From NCBI RefSeq assembly GCF_001514065.1, contig NZ_KQ948427.1:360474-424473 (forward strand): a stretch of 64,000 bases of DNA. The letters are read 5' to 3'. Below the pieces are notes generated by a model, which saw only the letters and a list, made by a program, of their open reading frames with translations, was not told the DNA's origin and did no database searches. The stretch comes from Streptomyces antibioticus (GTDB taxonomy: Bacteria > Actinomycetota > Actinomycetes > Streptomycetales > Streptomycetaceae). Of the stretch, positions 24,436-33,344 are shown one piece after another (positions within the stretch are counted from its first letter, which is position 1; every line of letters starts with the position of its first letter). The translations under genes were made by a program, and so were the position numbers.

Positions 24436-25419
24436 CTAGTGGACCCCGTCCAGACGGGCCCGCTGGTCCTCGGTCAGTTCCAGGTCGACGGCGGCCAGGT
24501 TCTCCTCCAGCTGGGCCAGGGTCGACACCCCGGCCAGCGGGAGGATCGGCAGGGCGCCGCCGATCTGCCAGGCCAGGACGACCTGGTTGACGGTCGCGCC
24601 GGTCTCCCGGGCCACCTCCCGCAGGACCTTCAGCCGGGCGGGGGTGCCCGGGTGGTCGTAGTCGGCGGGGAGGCGGTCGGGGTGGGTGTAGGCGCCCTTG
24701 AGCAGAGGTGAGTAGGCGACCAGGGTGAGCGTGGGCTCCTCGCGCAGATAGGAGAGGAGTTCCGCGCCCGCGTGACCGAGGCTGCCGTCGGGCCAGAACT
24801 CGTCCGGCACGTCGAGACGGGGCCGCAGATGGCTGTGGGCGTACTGGAGCACCTCGTAGCCGGGCAGTCCCGCCGCGGCGGCGATCGCGCGGGCCCGCTC
24901 CACCCGCCACACGGCGTGGTTGCTGACACCGAGCAGTCCGACGGTGCCTTCCGCGACGAGTTCGGCGAAGCCCTCGACCGTCTCCCGCAGGGGTACGTCG
25001 TAGTCCTCGATGTGCGCGTAGAGCAGGTCCAGCTTGTCCACGCCCAGCCGCTCCCGGCTGCGCTCGGCGGACTCGCGGATCACCTTCGCCGAGAGGCCCT
25101 CGGCGTTGTCGGCGTAGCCGGTGCCCGGGGCCAGGGGGCGGGCGCCGAGCTTGGTGGCGATGAAGACCTCCGCGCCGATACCGCGGCTGCGCCGCCAGCG
25201 GCCGAGGAGTTCCTCGCTCTGGCCGCCCTGGCCGCCGTCCTCCCAGTAGGCGTAGTTGTCGGACGTGTCGATGAAGTTGCCGCCTGCCTCGACATAGCGG
25301 TCGAGGAGGGCGAAGGAGGTCTCGTCGTCCGTGCGCGAGCCGAACAGCATCGCGCCGAGGGCGAGGACGCTGACCTCGCGGCGGTTCTTCGGATCGGTGC
25401 CGATGGTGCGGTACTTCAT
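24436..25419 (-). CDS. Aldo/keto reductase
   Basis: 327 aa (beta/alpha)8 NAD(P)H-dependent reductase. The catalytic tetrad is visible: Asp in 'FIDTSDNYAYW' with Tyr four residues later, Lys in 'FIATKLG' and His in 'LLYAHIEDYD'. The C-terminal 'PLAGVSTLAQLEENL' resembles the cofactor phosphate-binding loop. Substrate unknown; members near iol genes sometimes act on sugar-derived aldehydes. It converges with the iol regulator gene with only 8 bp between. ATG 25419 has GGGAGGG upstream. Confidence 0.9.
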   Translation of the reverse strand: MKYRTIGTDPKNRREVSVLALGAMLFGSRTDDETSFALLDRYVEAGGNFIDTSDNYAYWEDGGQGGQSEELLGRWRRSRGIGAEVFIATKLGARPLAPGTGYADNAEGLSAKVIRESAERSRERLGVDKLDLLYAHIEDYDVPLRETVEGFAELVAEGTVGLLGVSNHAVWRVERARAIAAAAGLPGYEVLQYAHSHLRPRLDVPDEFWPDGSLGHAGAELLSYLREEPTLTLVAYSPLLKGAYTHPDRLPADYDHPGTPARLKVLREVARETGATVNQVVLAWQIGGALPILPLAGVSTLAQLEENLAAVDLELTEDQRARLDGVH

Positions 25420-25512
25420 GGCGTTCCCTCCCGTTGCGCACCCGCGGTCGGGGTGCGCGAACGGGAGTCTTCCTGCTGGAGCGCACTTCAAGTCAAGAGG
25501 TCACGGCACGCG

Positions 25513-26178
25513 TCACGAACGTGCGAACGGCCCTTCCAGCGCGGCCCATTGGAGCAGCATGATCGTCTTGGCGTCGGCGATCTCGCCGGTGCGGATCATC
25601 TCCAGGGCCCTGCGGAAGGGCAGTTCGAGGATCTCGATGTCCTCGCCCTCCTCGTCCAGGCCACCGCCCTCGTGGGTCCGGGTCGAGGGGCCGTACGCGG
25701 CGGCGTAGAAGCTGACGCGCTCGGTGACGGAACCGGGGCTCATGTAGACGTCGAAGACGTGCTGGACCTCGCCGATGGTGTGCCCGGTCTCCTCGACCAC
25801 CTCGCGGCGCACGGCGATCTCCGGGTGCTCGTCCTCGTCGTCGAGCAGCCCGCCCGGGGTCTCCACGAGCATGCCGTCGGGGTGGCCGTTGACGTACACG
25901 GGGAAGCGGAACTGCCGGGTGAGCAGGACGGTTTCGCGGTCGGCGTCGTAGAGGAGCATGGTGGCGCCGTTGCCGCGGTCGTGCGTCTCGCGCTGCTGGG
26001 TGTGCCAACTGCCGTCCGCGTGCTGGAGGTCGAAGGTGGTGGCCCGCTCGACGTACCAGTGGCTGGAGAGCAGTTTCACGTCGCGGATCTTGACCCGGGG
26101 GTTGCCGGTGAGATCCAGGCCGGTGCGGTCGAGCCCGGTGCGGCCGCGGCCGTCCGGGGTGTCGATGCCGGCGGTCAT
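25513..26178 (-). CDS. Nudix hydrolase, GDP-mannose/ADP-ribose pyrophosphatase (NudK)-like
   Basis: About 221 aa. The Nudix box is seen as 'GGLLDDEDEHPEIAVRREVVEETG', matching G-x5-E-x7-R-E-U-x-E-E-x-G with a slightly longer acidic insert, preceded by 'VETPGG'. 'YMSPGSVTERVSFYAA' is typical of ADP-sugar pyrophosphatases of the NudK/NudF group, which cleave nucleoside-diphosphate sugars with Mg2+. The start at 26178 is chosen because a short upstream reading frame ends on it (ATGA overlap); an in-frame start further up lacks an RBS. Confidence 0.85.
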   Translation of the reverse strand: MTAGIDTPDGRGRTGLDRTGLDLTGNPRVKIRDVKLLSSHWYVERATTFDLQHADGSWHTQQRETHDRGNGATMLLYDADRETVLLTRQFRFPVYVNGHPDGMLVETPGGLLDDEDEHPEIAVRREVVEETGHTIGEVQHVFDVYMSPGSVTERVSFYAAAYGPSTRTHEGGGLDEEGEDIEILELPFRRALEMIRTGEIADAKTIMLLQWAALEGPFARS

Positions 26179-26219
26179 CGGGCACCGGCCGGGAGGCGGA
26201 GGATGTGCGAGTCGGTCAT
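26175..26219 (-). CDS. Possible 14-codon leader ORF upstream of the Nudix gene
   Basis: ATG at 26219, preceded by GAAGGCGGGC, opens a 14-codon frame (M-T-D-S-H-I-L-R-L-P-A-G-A-R) whose TGA overlaps the Nudix ATG (ATGA). The Nudix start has no good Shine-Dalgarno of its own, so translation of the leader could deliver ribosomes by coupling. Evidence is positional only; there is no known homologue in my memory. Confidence 0.35.
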   Translation of the reverse strand: MTDSHILRLPAGAR

Positions 26220-26303
26220 GCCCGCCTTCTATCATCCCCAGGCACCGAGCCGCGCGACGTGTTATGATCTCAGAGTTGCAGTTGTGGTACCCATGAACCT
26301 ATG

Positions 26304-26336
26304 TGCGCCTGACGGGAATGTTTATCCTCAGGCGCA
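26304..26336 (+). promoter_or_regulatory. Hairpin in the cold-shock gene 5' leader
   Basis: TGCGCCTGA (26304-26312) pairs perfectly with TCAGGCGCA (26328-26336) around a 15-nt AT-rich loop and is followed by a T-rich stretch to about 26349. It lies 57 bp before the cold-shock ATG. It could be an attenuator-like terminator or a temperature-responsive leader structure, as is common for csp mRNAs. The AT-rich leader contrasts with the GC-rich surroundings. Confidence 0.55.
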
Positions 26337-26392
26337 TTATTTGTTTTCCCGGCATCTCCGGATGGGGCCTCTGCCTACTGAAGGAGAAAGTC

Positions 26393-26596
26393 ATGGCACA
26401 GGGAACCGTCAAGTGGTTCAACGCCGAAAAGGGTTTCGGTTTCATCGAGCAGGACGGCGGCGGCCCGGACGTCTTCGCCCACTACTCGAACATTCAGTCC
26501 CAGGGCTTCCGTGAGCTGCAGGAGGGCCAGCGGGTCTCCTTCGACGTCACGCAGGGCCAGAAGGGCCCCCAGGCGGAGAACATCGTCCCCGCCTGA
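26393..26596 (+). CDS. CspA-family cold-shock protein
   Basis: 67 aa single cold-shock (S1-like OB) domain. RNP1 'KGFGFIEQ' and RNP2 'DVFAHYSNI' are both present, which bind single-stranded RNA/DNA and act as RNA chaperone. Start '[17 protein letters not shown]' is canonical. AAGGAG sits 7 nt before the ATG. It is followed by a strong hairpin and then a DEAD-box helicase gene, a frequent pairing in cold adaptation and RNA remodelling. Confidence 0.97.
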   Translation: MAQGTVKWFNAEKGFGFIEQDGGGPDVFAHYSNIQSQGFRELQEGQRVSFDVTQGQKGPQAENIVPA

Positions 26597-26619
26597 TCGC
26601 CGGACGCGTATTCCGCTCA

Positions 26620-26652
26620 CCGGGGTCCGCACCGTCTTGGTGCGGACCCCGG
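26620..26652 (+). terminator. Strong hairpin between csp and the helicase gene
   Basis: A perfect 14-bp stem CCGGGGTCCGCACC (26620-26633) / GGTGCGGACCCCGG (26639-26652) with a 5-nt loop is followed by TTTGTGCTGTTT. It ends 32 bp before the helicase ATG. This is a good intrinsic terminator for the csp mRNA, possibly partial, so that the helicase is expressed at a lower level by read-through. Confidence 0.8.
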
Positions 26653-26684
26653 TTTGTGCTGTTTCCAGGAAGGCAGACCACCGC

Positions 26685-28304
26685 ATGTCCCGCAGGCCCC
26701 AGAAGTCGAACCGGCGCGCCTCGTCCCCCTCACCGTCCGCGTCGCCGTCGAAGGAATTCCGGCTGCCGGAAAGCACCACTCCCGCACTTCCCGCCGTCGA
26801 GGACTTCGCCGACCTGGACATGCCCGCGGGGCTGCTGAAGACCCTCACCGCGCAGGGCGTGACCACGCCGTTCCCCATCCAGGGCGCCACCCTGCCGAAC
26901 TCGCTCGCCGGACGTGACCTGCTCGGCCGCGGCCGCACCGGCTCCGGCAAGACCCTCGCGTTCGGGCTCGCGCTCCTGGCCCGTACGTCCGGACTGCGCG
27001 CCCAGCCCAAGGCGCCGCTGGCGCTCGTGCTGGTGCCCACCCGGGAACTCGCCCAGCAGGTCACCGACGCGCTGACGCCGTACGCGACGGCCGTCAACCT
27101 GCGCATGGCCACCGTGGTCGGCGGGCTCTCCATCACCAAGCAGGCCGCCACGCTCCGGCGCGGCGCCGAAGTGCTGGTGGCGACGCCGGGCCGGCTCAAC
27201 GACCTCGTGGAACGCGGCGACTGCGTGCTCGACCAGATCGGCATCACGGTGCTGGACGAGGCCGACCAGATGACCGACATGGGATTCCTGCCGCAGATCA
27301 CCAAGCTGATCCAGCAGGTACGGCCGGACGGCCAGCGGATGCTCTTCTCGGCCACCCTGGACCAGAACATCGACCGCCTGGTGCAGCGCTTCCTCACCGA
27401 CCCGGTCGTCCACTCGGTGGACCCGTCCGCGGGCGCGGTGACCACCATGGAGCACCACGTGCTGCACGTCCTGGACGAGACCGACAAGAAGGCCGTCACC
27501 ACGCGCATCGCGGCCCGTGACGGCCGGGTCATCCTCTTCCTCGACACCAAGCGGTCCGCCGACCGGCTCGCCAAGCGGCTGCTGTCCGTCGGGGTCCGCG
27601 CGGCGGCCCTGCACGGCGGCCGCTCCCAGCCGCAGCGCAACCGCACCCTGGAGCAGTTCAAGAACGGCCAGGTCACCGCGCTGGTGGCGACCAATGTCGC
27701 GGCCCGGGGCATACACGTCGACGACCTCGACCTCGTCGTCAACGTCGACCCCCCGACCGACCACAAGGACTACCTCCACCGCGGCGGCCGCACGGCCCGC
27801 GCCGGCGGTTCCGGCAGCGTGGTCACCCTGGTCCTTCCCGACCAGAAGCGGGAGGTCACCCGGCTCATGTCGGACGCGGGCATCCGCCCCCGGACGGCCC
27901 GTGTCACGTCGAGCGACGCCGCGCTGACCACCATCACCGGCGCCCGCGAGCCCTCCGGCGTGGCCGTCACCATCGAGATCCCCCAGCCGACGGCACCGGC
28001 GTCTTCCCGCCCGGACCGGAAGGCCGGAGCCAAGCCCGGGGGCCGGTCCGGACGTCGCCGCCGTGGCGGCGGTGGCGACGGTCAGCCCCAGGCCGCGGCG
28101 GGCGGTGCCACCAGGACGGGGACCCCCAGGGCAGCGAGCGAAGGCTCCACCCGCCGCTCGGGCGCCGGCAAGACCAAGAGCGCTGCCCCCGCGGCGGGCG
28201 GCCGGACCTCCGCCACCCGTCGGTCCGCAGCCGGCGGTACCCCGAGCCGGGCGTCCGGCGGCCGCCGGACGGCGCCCCGGAGGGCCACGGGGGGCGCTGC
28301 CTAG
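26685..28304 (+). CDS. DEAD-box RNA helicase
   Basis: 539 aa. All helicase motifs are in order: Q-motif 'TTPFPIQ', motif I 'GRTGSGKT', Ia 'PTRELAQQ', Ib 'TPGRL', II 'DEAD' in 'VLDEADQM', III 'SAT', V 'ATNVAARGIHV' and VI 'HRGGRTARAG' (most relatives have H-R-I-G-R-T-G-R). The N-terminal ~40 residues are Ser/Pro/Lys-rich and the last ~110 form a low-complexity Arg/Gly/Ala-rich basic tail suited to RNA binding. It probably unwinds structured mRNA or rRNA, with the upstream cold-shock protein. No TM or secretion signal. Confidence 0.95.
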   Translation: MSRRPQKSNRRASSPSPSASPSKEFRLPESTTPALPAVEDFADLDMPAGLLKTLTAQGVTTPFPIQGATLPNSLAGRDLLGRGRTGSGKTLAFGLALLARTSGLRAQPKAPLALVLVPTRELAQQVTDALTPYATAVNLRMATVVGGLSITKQAATLRRGAEVLVATPGRLNDLVERGDCVLDQIGITVLDEADQMTDMGFLPQITKLIQQVRPDGQRMLFSATLDQNIDRLVQRFLTDPVVHSVDPSAGAVTTMEHHVLHVLDETDKKAVTTRIAARDGRVILFLDTKRSADRLAKRLLSVGVRAAALHGGRSQPQRNRTLEQFKNGQVTALVATNVAARGIHVDDLDLVVNVDPPTDHKDYLHRGGRTARAGGSGSVVTLVLPDQKREVTRLMSDAGIRPRTARVTSSDAALTTITGAREPSGVAVTIEIPQPTAPASSRPDRKAGAKPGGRSGRRRRGGGGDGQPQAAAGGATRTGTPRAASEGSTRRSGAGKTKSAAPAAGGRTSATRRSAAGGTPSRASGGRRTAPRRATGGAA

Positions 28305-28309
28305 AACGC

Positions 28310-28342
28310 ACGGAGGGGCCGGTCACAGACCGGCCCCTCCGT
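28310..28342 (+). terminator. Terminator after the helicase gene
   Basis: A perfect 15-bp stem ACGGAGGGGCCGGTC / GACCGGCCCCTCCGT with a 3-nt loop begins 5 bp after the helicase stop. There is no U-tract, which is common for Streptomyces terminators. Confidence 0.85.
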
Positions 28343-28373
28343 CGCAGCACGACCAAAAGACGCAGCACAACCG

Positions 28374-28407
28374 AAAGGCCGTTTCAGATACCTCTGAAAC
28401 GGCCTTT
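28374..28407 (-). terminator. Terminator of the tRNA-Pro transcript
   Basis: AAAGGCCGTTTCAGA (28374-28388) pairs perfectly with TCTGAAACGGCCTTT (28393-28407), loop 4 nt. It lies 28 bp downstream of the tRNA 3' end on the minus strand and ends in a short T run in either direction, so it could also back up the helicase terminator. Confidence 0.8.
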
Positions 28408-28435
28408 GCGTTACGACTTCCACGATGTCGAGAAG

Positions 28436-28509
<74 letters not shown>

Positions 28510-28627
28510 GTGCGTTTCTCGCGCGGTGGAACCGCGTGATCACGCGTTGAGTACTTTACCGCACGCCGGGGACCGCTTCGAAGAGGGCCCGGTGAGGGGT
28601 GCCCGGTGGGCGCGGGACAATCGGTGT

Positions 28628-29143
28628 ATGGGCAGCACATCCTCAGGACGGCCGACCGGGGCACGGGACCGTGACGACGAGGGGCGGGCGCGCAACGCGC
28701 GACCGCGGGACGGGCTCGGGCGGCCCCTGCCGTACGGCGCGGACGGTGTGGAGCGGCAGCCCGAGGGCGTGCTGCGGGCGCCGGAGCAGTCCGTCGCGGA
28801 GGCACAGGAGCTGCTGGACGCCGGGAAGCCGTTCCATGCGCACGAGGTGTTCGAGGACGCCTGGAAGTCGGGGCCCGAGGAGGAACGGGAGCTGTGGCGG
28901 GGGCTGGCCCAGCTCGCGGTGGGGCTCACACACGCGGCCCGGGGCAACCTCACGGGCGGGGCGCGGCTGCTGCGGCGCGGAGCCGGGGCGGTGGAGGGCT
29001 GGGCGTCGCAGGCGGCGCGCCCACAGCCGTACGGCATGGATCTCGGCGGTCTCGCCGGGTGGGCGCGGGAGCTGGCGCAGGACGTGGAGGAGGGCGGCCA
29101 GGCCGTCGACCCGCGGGCCCGGGCGCCCCGCCTGCGACCGTGA
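28628..29143 (+). CDS. DUF309-family protein
   Basis: 171 aa. A disordered N-terminus (~50 residues, Arg/Gly/Pro-rich) precedes the helical DUF309 domain, whose signature 'FHAHEVFEDAWKSG' is clear, with 'ELWRGLAQLAVGLTHAARGN' next. The His/Glu motif is suggestive of a metal or ligand site, but no biochemical function is known to me for the family. The start is ATG 28628; the following cobF gene begins 49 bp after its stop. Confidence 0.85.
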   Translation: MGSTSSGRPTGARDRDDEGRARNARPRDGLGRPLPYGADGVERQPEGVLRAPEQSVAEAQELLDAGKPFHAHEVFEDAWKSGPEEERELWRGLAQLAVGLTHAARGNLTGGARLLRRGAGAVEGWASQAARPQPYGMDLGGLAGWARELAQDVEEGGQAVDPRARAPRLRP

Positions 29144-29192
29144 CCTGGGACGCGGTTCCGTCACTGTCAGTGGCGTGCGGCAGACTCGGGGC

Positions 29193-29966
29193 GTGCGAAA
29201 GATTCATGTCATCGGTATCGGCGCAGGCGACCCCGACCAGCTGACCCTCCAGGCGGTCAGGGCGCTGCGGGACACGGACGTGTTCTTCGTCCTCGACAAG
29301 GGCGAGGTGAAGAGCGATCTCACGGACCTGCGCCGGGACATGCTCCACACGCACATACCGGAGGGGACGTACCGCGTCGTCGAGGCGCGTGACCCCGACC
29401 GTGACCGGACGGCCGGCGGCGCGGCGTACTCCCCCGCCGTCGGGGACTGGCGCAGTTCGCGTGCGGCCATCTACGAGCGGCTGATCGCCGAGGAGCTGGG
29501 CGAGGACGAGACCGGCGCATTCCTGGTGTGGGGCGACCCCGCGCTGTACGACAGCACGCTCGGCATCCTGGAGGAGATCCTGGAGCGCGGCGCGGTGGCG
29601 TTCGAGTACGACGTCATACCGGGCATCAGCAGCGTCTCCGCGCTCGTGGCGCGGCATCGGACCGGGCTGAACCGGGTCGCCCGGCCGGTGCAGATCACCA
29701 CCGGGCGGCGGCTCGCCGAGGGCTTCCCGGAGGGGGTGGACGACGTGGTGGTGATGCTGGACGCGCACCAGACCTTCCGGCAGTACGCGGACGACGACAT
29801 CGACATCTACTGGGGCGCCTACATCGGCACGCCGGACGAGATCCTCGCCTCCGGGCCGATCGCCGAGGCCGGGCCGCGGATCGAGCGGCTGCGGGCGGAG
29901 GCGCGGGAGCGCAAGGGCTGGATCATGGACACGTATCTGCTGCGCCGCAACCCCGGGCAGGCATAG
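29193..29966 (+). CDS. cobF: Precorrin-6A synthase (deacetylating)
   Basis: 257 aa SAM-dependent tetrapyrrole methylase fold. '[25 protein letters not shown]' is the family P-loop-like N-terminus; '[13 protein letters not shown]' and '[17 protein letters not shown]' are the SAM-binding segments. The specific 'RRDMLHTHI' and '[11 protein letters not shown]' stretches fit CobF, which methylates C-1 and releases acetate in aerobic cobalamin synthesis. The GTG start is at 29193. cobK lies 2.6 kb downstream on the other strand; the rest of the pathway is elsewhere. Confidence 0.92.
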   Translation: MRKIHVIGIGAGDPDQLTLQAVRALRDTDVFFVLDKGEVKSDLTDLRRDMLHTHIPEGTYRVVEARDPDRDRTAGGAAYSPAVGDWRSSRAAIYERLIAEELGEDETGAFLVWGDPALYDSTLGILEEILERGAVAFEYDVIPGISSVSALVARHRTGLNRVARPVQITTGRRLAEGFPEGVDDVVVMLDAHQTFRQYADDDIDIYWGAYIGTPDEILASGPIAEAGPRIERLRAEARERKGWIMDTYLLRRNPGQA

Positions 29967-30025
29967 GGCACCCGAGCGGGCCCGTCCCGCATGCGGGGCT
30001 GGGCCACCGGTGTGATCGTGACCTC

Positions 30026-32101
30026 GTGACGATCACCGAGGAAACCGCGCCGCCGCCCGCAGCCGAGCCGCCGGTGCTGGACAAGCGGCAGCGGAACGTC
30101 GTCTTCGTGACGATCATGCTGGGGATGCTGCTGGCGGCCCTGGACCAGACGATCGTGGGCACCGCGCTGCCGACGATCGTGTCGGACCTCGGTGGTGCCG
30201 CGCACATGTCATGGGTGGTCACCGCCTATCTGCTCGCCGAGACGGTCTCGACCGCCCTGGTGGGCAAGTTCGGCGACCTGTTCGGCCGCAAGGTGGTCTT
30301 CCAGGTCTCGGCGATCGTGTTCATCACCGGCTCGTTCCTGTGCGGTCTCGCCGGGAACATGACCCTGCTGATCGCCTGGCGGGCGGTGCAGGGCGTCGGC
30401 GCGGGCGGGCTGATGGTGACGGCGATGGCGCTGATCGCCGATGTCATCCCGCTGCGCGAGCGCGGCAAGTACCAGGGCGCGATCGGGGCCGTGTTCGGGG
30501 TGGCGACGGTCATCGGGCCGCTGCTCGGCGGCCTGTTCACCGACCATCTGACGTGGCGCTGGGCGTTCTACGTCAACGTACCGATCGCGATCGTCGTCGT
30601 GATCGCTGCGGCCCGCACGATCCCCGTGGTGAAGTCGGCCTCCCGGCCGGTCATCGACTACCTCGGCATCGCCCTCGTCGCGGCGGGCGCCAGCGCCCTG
30701 ATCCTGGCGACGAGTTGGGGCGGCAACGAGTACGCGTGGGGCTCGGGCGTCATCATCGGCCTGTTCGTCGGCGGCGCGCTCGCGCTCGGCCTGTTCTGCT
30801 GGGCGGAGACCCGGGCGAAGGAACCGATGCTGCCGATGCGGCTGTTCGCCAACCCGGTGTTCACGGTCTGCTCGATCCTCAGCTTCATCGTCGGCTTCGC
30901 CATGCTCGGCGCGATGACGTATCTGCCGAGCTATCTCCAGTACGTCGACGGCGACTCGGCCACCATCTCCGGTGTCCGCACCCTGCCCATGGTCATCGGC
31001 CTGCTCATCGCGTCCGTCGTCAGCGGCAACGTGGTGAGCAAGACCGGGCAGTACCGGCTCTTCCCGATCGTCGGCTCCCTGGTGATGGGGCTCGGGCTGT
31101 ATCTGATGTCCCTGATGGGGCCGGACACCGGGGCGTGGCTGGAGTCGCTCTACATGTTCGTGCTGGGCACCGGCATCGGCCTGTGCATGCAGGTGCTGAC
31201 GATCGCCGTGCAGAACACCGTCGAGTACGCCGACCTCGGCACCGCGACCTCCGGCGTCACCTTCTTCCGCACGCTGGGCAGTTCGTTCGGCACCGCCGTC
31301 TTCGGCACGATCTACGCCAACTCCCTCGCCCCGAACCTCAAGGACGCCGTCGCCGAGGCCGCGCGAGCGGGCAGCGGCGTCGCTCCCGCGACCATCGCCA
31401 AGGCGGCGACCAGCCCGGAGGGCCTGCACCAGCTGCCGCCGGCCGCCGCCTCGCCGATCATCGACGCCTACGCGGACACGATCCAGACCGTCTTCCTGTG
31501 GACGGTGCCGGTCGCGGCCCTCGGCTTCGTCGTCGCCCTGTTCCTCAAGCAGGTGCAGTTGCGCGACAGTGCCCGGGCTGGCTCGACCGACATGGGCGAG
31601 GGCTTCGGGCAGCCGTCCGGGGCGGACTCGCAGCGGGTGCTTGAGGCGGCCGTCGGGAAGATCATCGGCGGTACGGACCTGGACACCGCGCGCCGGATCA
31701 TGGCGGACTCCGACACCCGCCTCGACATCGCGGGCGCGTGGGCCGTGATGCAGGTGGAGCTGTTCACACGGCTGGTGGGGCACGCCAGCCTCGGGCTGAT
31801 CGCCGCCCGCCGCCACATGCCGCCCGAGGTGCTGCTGCCGGTCTTCGACCGGATGGTCGAGGAGGGCTATCTGACCCGCGCGGGCTCGCTGTTCTCGCAC
31901 ACCGAGGCGGGCGCCCGCGAGGCCCGGGTCATCAGCAAGGCCTGGGCGACCTGGCTGGAGGAGCGGGTGCAGCAGGACATCGGCCGCCCGGCGGGCACCG
32001 ATCTGCGGGCCGCGGTGGACACGATCTCCAAGCGGCTGCTGGTGGAGGACCTCAGCACCGGACTGCCGCAGCGGCAGCCGGAGTTGGCCGGCAGCCACTG
32101 A
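30026..32101 (+). CDS. DHA2-family MFS drug exporter with C-terminal winged-helix-like extension
   Basis: 691 aa. Residues ~25-515 form a 14-TM EmrB/QacA-type proton antiporter ('[19 protein letters not shown]' = motif D/1 of the family, '[10 protein letters not shown]' = motif A, '[25 protein letters not shown]' = motif C region). About 165 further cytosolic residues follow; the usual exporters end near residue 520-550. This tail ends in a helical segment resembling a MarR-like winged helix ('[18 protein letters not shown]', '[11 protein letters not shown]'). The export substrate is unknown. The GTG start is preceded by no strong RBS, but alternative GTGs in other frames stop quickly. Confidence 0.9.
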   Translation: MTITEETAPPPAAEPPVLDKRQRNVVFVTIMLGMLLAALDQTIVGTALPTIVSDLGGAAHMSWVVTAYLLAETVSTALVGKFGDLFGRKVVFQVSAIVFITGSFLCGLAGNMTLLIAWRAVQGVGAGGLMVTAMALIADVIPLRERGKYQGAIGAVFGVATVIGPLLGGLFTDHLTWRWAFYVNVPIAIVVVIAAARTIPVVKSASRPVIDYLGIALVAAGASALILATSWGGNEYAWGSGVIIGLFVGGALALGLFCWAETRAKEPMLPMRLFANPVFTVCSILSFIVGFAMLGAMTYLPSYLQYVDGDSATISGVRTLPMVIGLLIASVVSGNVVSKTGQYRLFPIVGSLVMGLGLYLMSLMGPDTGAWLESLYMFVLGTGIGLCMQVLTIAVQNTVEYADLGTATSGVTFFRTLGSSFGTAVFGTIYANSLAPNLKDAVAEAARAGSGVAPATIAKAATSPEGLHQLPPAAASPIIDAYADTIQTVFLWTVPVAALGFVVALFLKQVQLRDSARAGSTDMGEGFGQPSGADSQRVLEAAVGKIIGGTDLDTARRIMADSDTRLDIAGAWAVMQVELFTRLVGHASLGLIAARRHMPPEVLLPVFDRMVEEGYLTRAGSLFSHTEAGAREARVISKAWATWLEERVQQDIGRPAGTDLRAAVDTISKRLLVEDLSTGLPQRQPELAGSH

Positions 32102-32144
32102 AAACCACATGCCGGGTGGAGCTGTCGGTCGGCATACTCCCGGC

Positions 32145-32561
32145 ATGTCTCCCGTCCGCTTTCACGATCCCGGCCTGAGCCACTACGCCTTCGCCGACGC
32201 GGCGCTGGTCCGCTGCCCGCGCTGCGACCGGGTCGCCCACTACGAGCGGCACACCCGTCCCGAGGCGCGGGTGGTCTGCCGGTCGTGCGGGCTGTGCCGG
32301 ACCACGAAGGGCTGCCGCCGACCGCCGCTGTGGCTGGAGACCGGGACCCGGCACGGCGAGATCTGGGCGTACAACCTCGAACACCTCGACCTGATCCGCC
32401 GGTTCGTGGCGGCGGACCTGCGGGAGCGGGCCCCCTGGTACGAGCACGGCCGCAAGATGACCGCCGTCGCGCGGCTGCCCGCCTGGATCAAGAGCGCCAA
32501 GAACCGCACCGAGGTGCTGCGCGCGATCGACCGGATGCGGGCCTCGGTCATCGCGCGCTGA
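32145..32561 (+). CDS. Putative zinc-ribbon protein of unknown function
   Basis: 138 aa. Four Cys in two CxxC knuckles ('VRCPRCDRVAHY' and 'VCRSCGLC') form a probable zinc ribbon in the first 60 residues, followed by a Trp/Arg-rich helical part ('EIWAYNLEHLDLIRRFV', 'KSAKNRTEVLRAIDRM'). It could bind nucleic acid, but no family name is recognised. Its 3' end overlaps the convergent cobK gene by 14 bp. ATG 32145 begins shortly before the conserved region. Confidence 0.7.
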   Translation: MSPVRFHDPGLSHYAFADAALVRCPRCDRVAHYERHTRPEARVVCRSCGLCRTTKGCRRPPLWLETGTRHGEIWAYNLEHLDLIRRFVAADLRERAPWYEHGRKMTAVARLPAWIKSAKNRTEVLRAIDRMRASVIAR

Positions 32562-33294
32562 GGCCGAGCCGCTCCAGGACCGCGGGCACATCGGGCACGG
32601 CCGTCACGTCGGCGGGCAGTGCCGGACGTCGTACGACCACGACCGGGAGCGCGAGCCGGCGGGCGGCCGTGAGTTTGGCGGCCGTCGCCGCTCCTCCGCT
32701 GTCCTTCGTCACCACGACGTCGATGCAGTGCGTGGTGAGGAGGGTGGTCTCGTCGTCGACGGTGAACGGGCCGCGGGCGAGCAGGACTTCGGTGCGCGGG
32801 GGCATGGGAGGCTCGGGCAACTCGACCGACCGTACGACGAAGTGAAGCTCCGTCAGGTGGACGAAGGCGGCGAGGCCCAGACGGCCCGTGGTGAGGAACA
32901 CCCGGGGGCCGAGCAGGGGGAGCAGGCCCGCGGCCTCCGCCAGGGAACCGACCGGGTACCAGCGGTCCTGGGGGCCGGGTCGCCAGCCCGGGCGGCGCAG
33001 GACCACCGCGGGAACGCCCGTCGCCGCGGCGGCACGGGCGGCGTTGGCGGTGATCGCCTCGGCGAAGGGGTGGGTGGCGTCGACGAGGGCGTCCACGCGC
33101 TGGTCCCGCAGCCACGTGGCGAGCCCGTCCGCGCCGCCGAAACCGCCGATGCGGAGGTCCCCGGTGACCGTGCCCGGGCGGGTCACGCGGCCCGCGAGGG
33201 AGGTGGTGACCCGGACGCCGGGCAGTGCGGTGAGCGCGGCGGCGAGTTCCCGGGCCTCGGTGGTGCCGCCGAGGATGAGCACGTGGGGGGACAT
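32548..33294 (-). CDS. cobK: Precorrin-6A reductase
   Basis: 248 aa. The N-terminal Rossmann start 'HVLILGGTTEARELAAAL' and the diagnostic 'DATHPFAEAITANAARAA' and 'VFLTTGRLGL' segments identify CobK/CbiJ, which reduces precorrin-6A to dihydro-precorrin-6 with NADPH. 'VVTKDSGGAATAAKL' is the usual second nucleotide-contact loop. It acts after CobF and CobM in the aerobic B12 pathway. Divergent from the HAD gene with 50 bp between. Confidence 0.93.
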   Translation of the reverse strand: MSPHVLILGGTTEARELAAALTALPGVRVTTSLAGRVTRPGTVTGDLRIGGFGGADGLATWLRDQRVDALVDATHPFAEAITANAARAAAATGVPAVVLRRPGWRPGPQDRWYPVGSLAEAAGLLPLLGPRVFLTTGRLGLAAFVHLTELHFVVRSVELPEPPMPPRTEVLLARGPFTVDDETTLLTTHCIDVVVTKDSGGAATAAKLTAARRLALPVVVVRRPALPADVTAVPDVPAVLERLGLSAR

Positions 33295-33344
33295 GGGGCA
33301 GAGCCTACGGCGATCGCCCTGGGCACTCTCGCTATGGTCCGGGC

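Noticed and set aside
26236-26392. A riboswitch in the AT-rich csp leader
   Set aside because: One simple hairpin only; no multi-helix conserved core recognisable.
30209-32146. A 645-codon minus-strand open frame opposite the MFS exporter
   Set aside because: Antisense shadow of a clear 14-TM transporter; composition dominated by Arg/Asp/His with no domain.
29193-33294. A cobalamin biosynthesis operon
   Set aside because: cobF and cobK are on opposite strands with an MFS and a zinc-ribbon gene between; they are just near one another.
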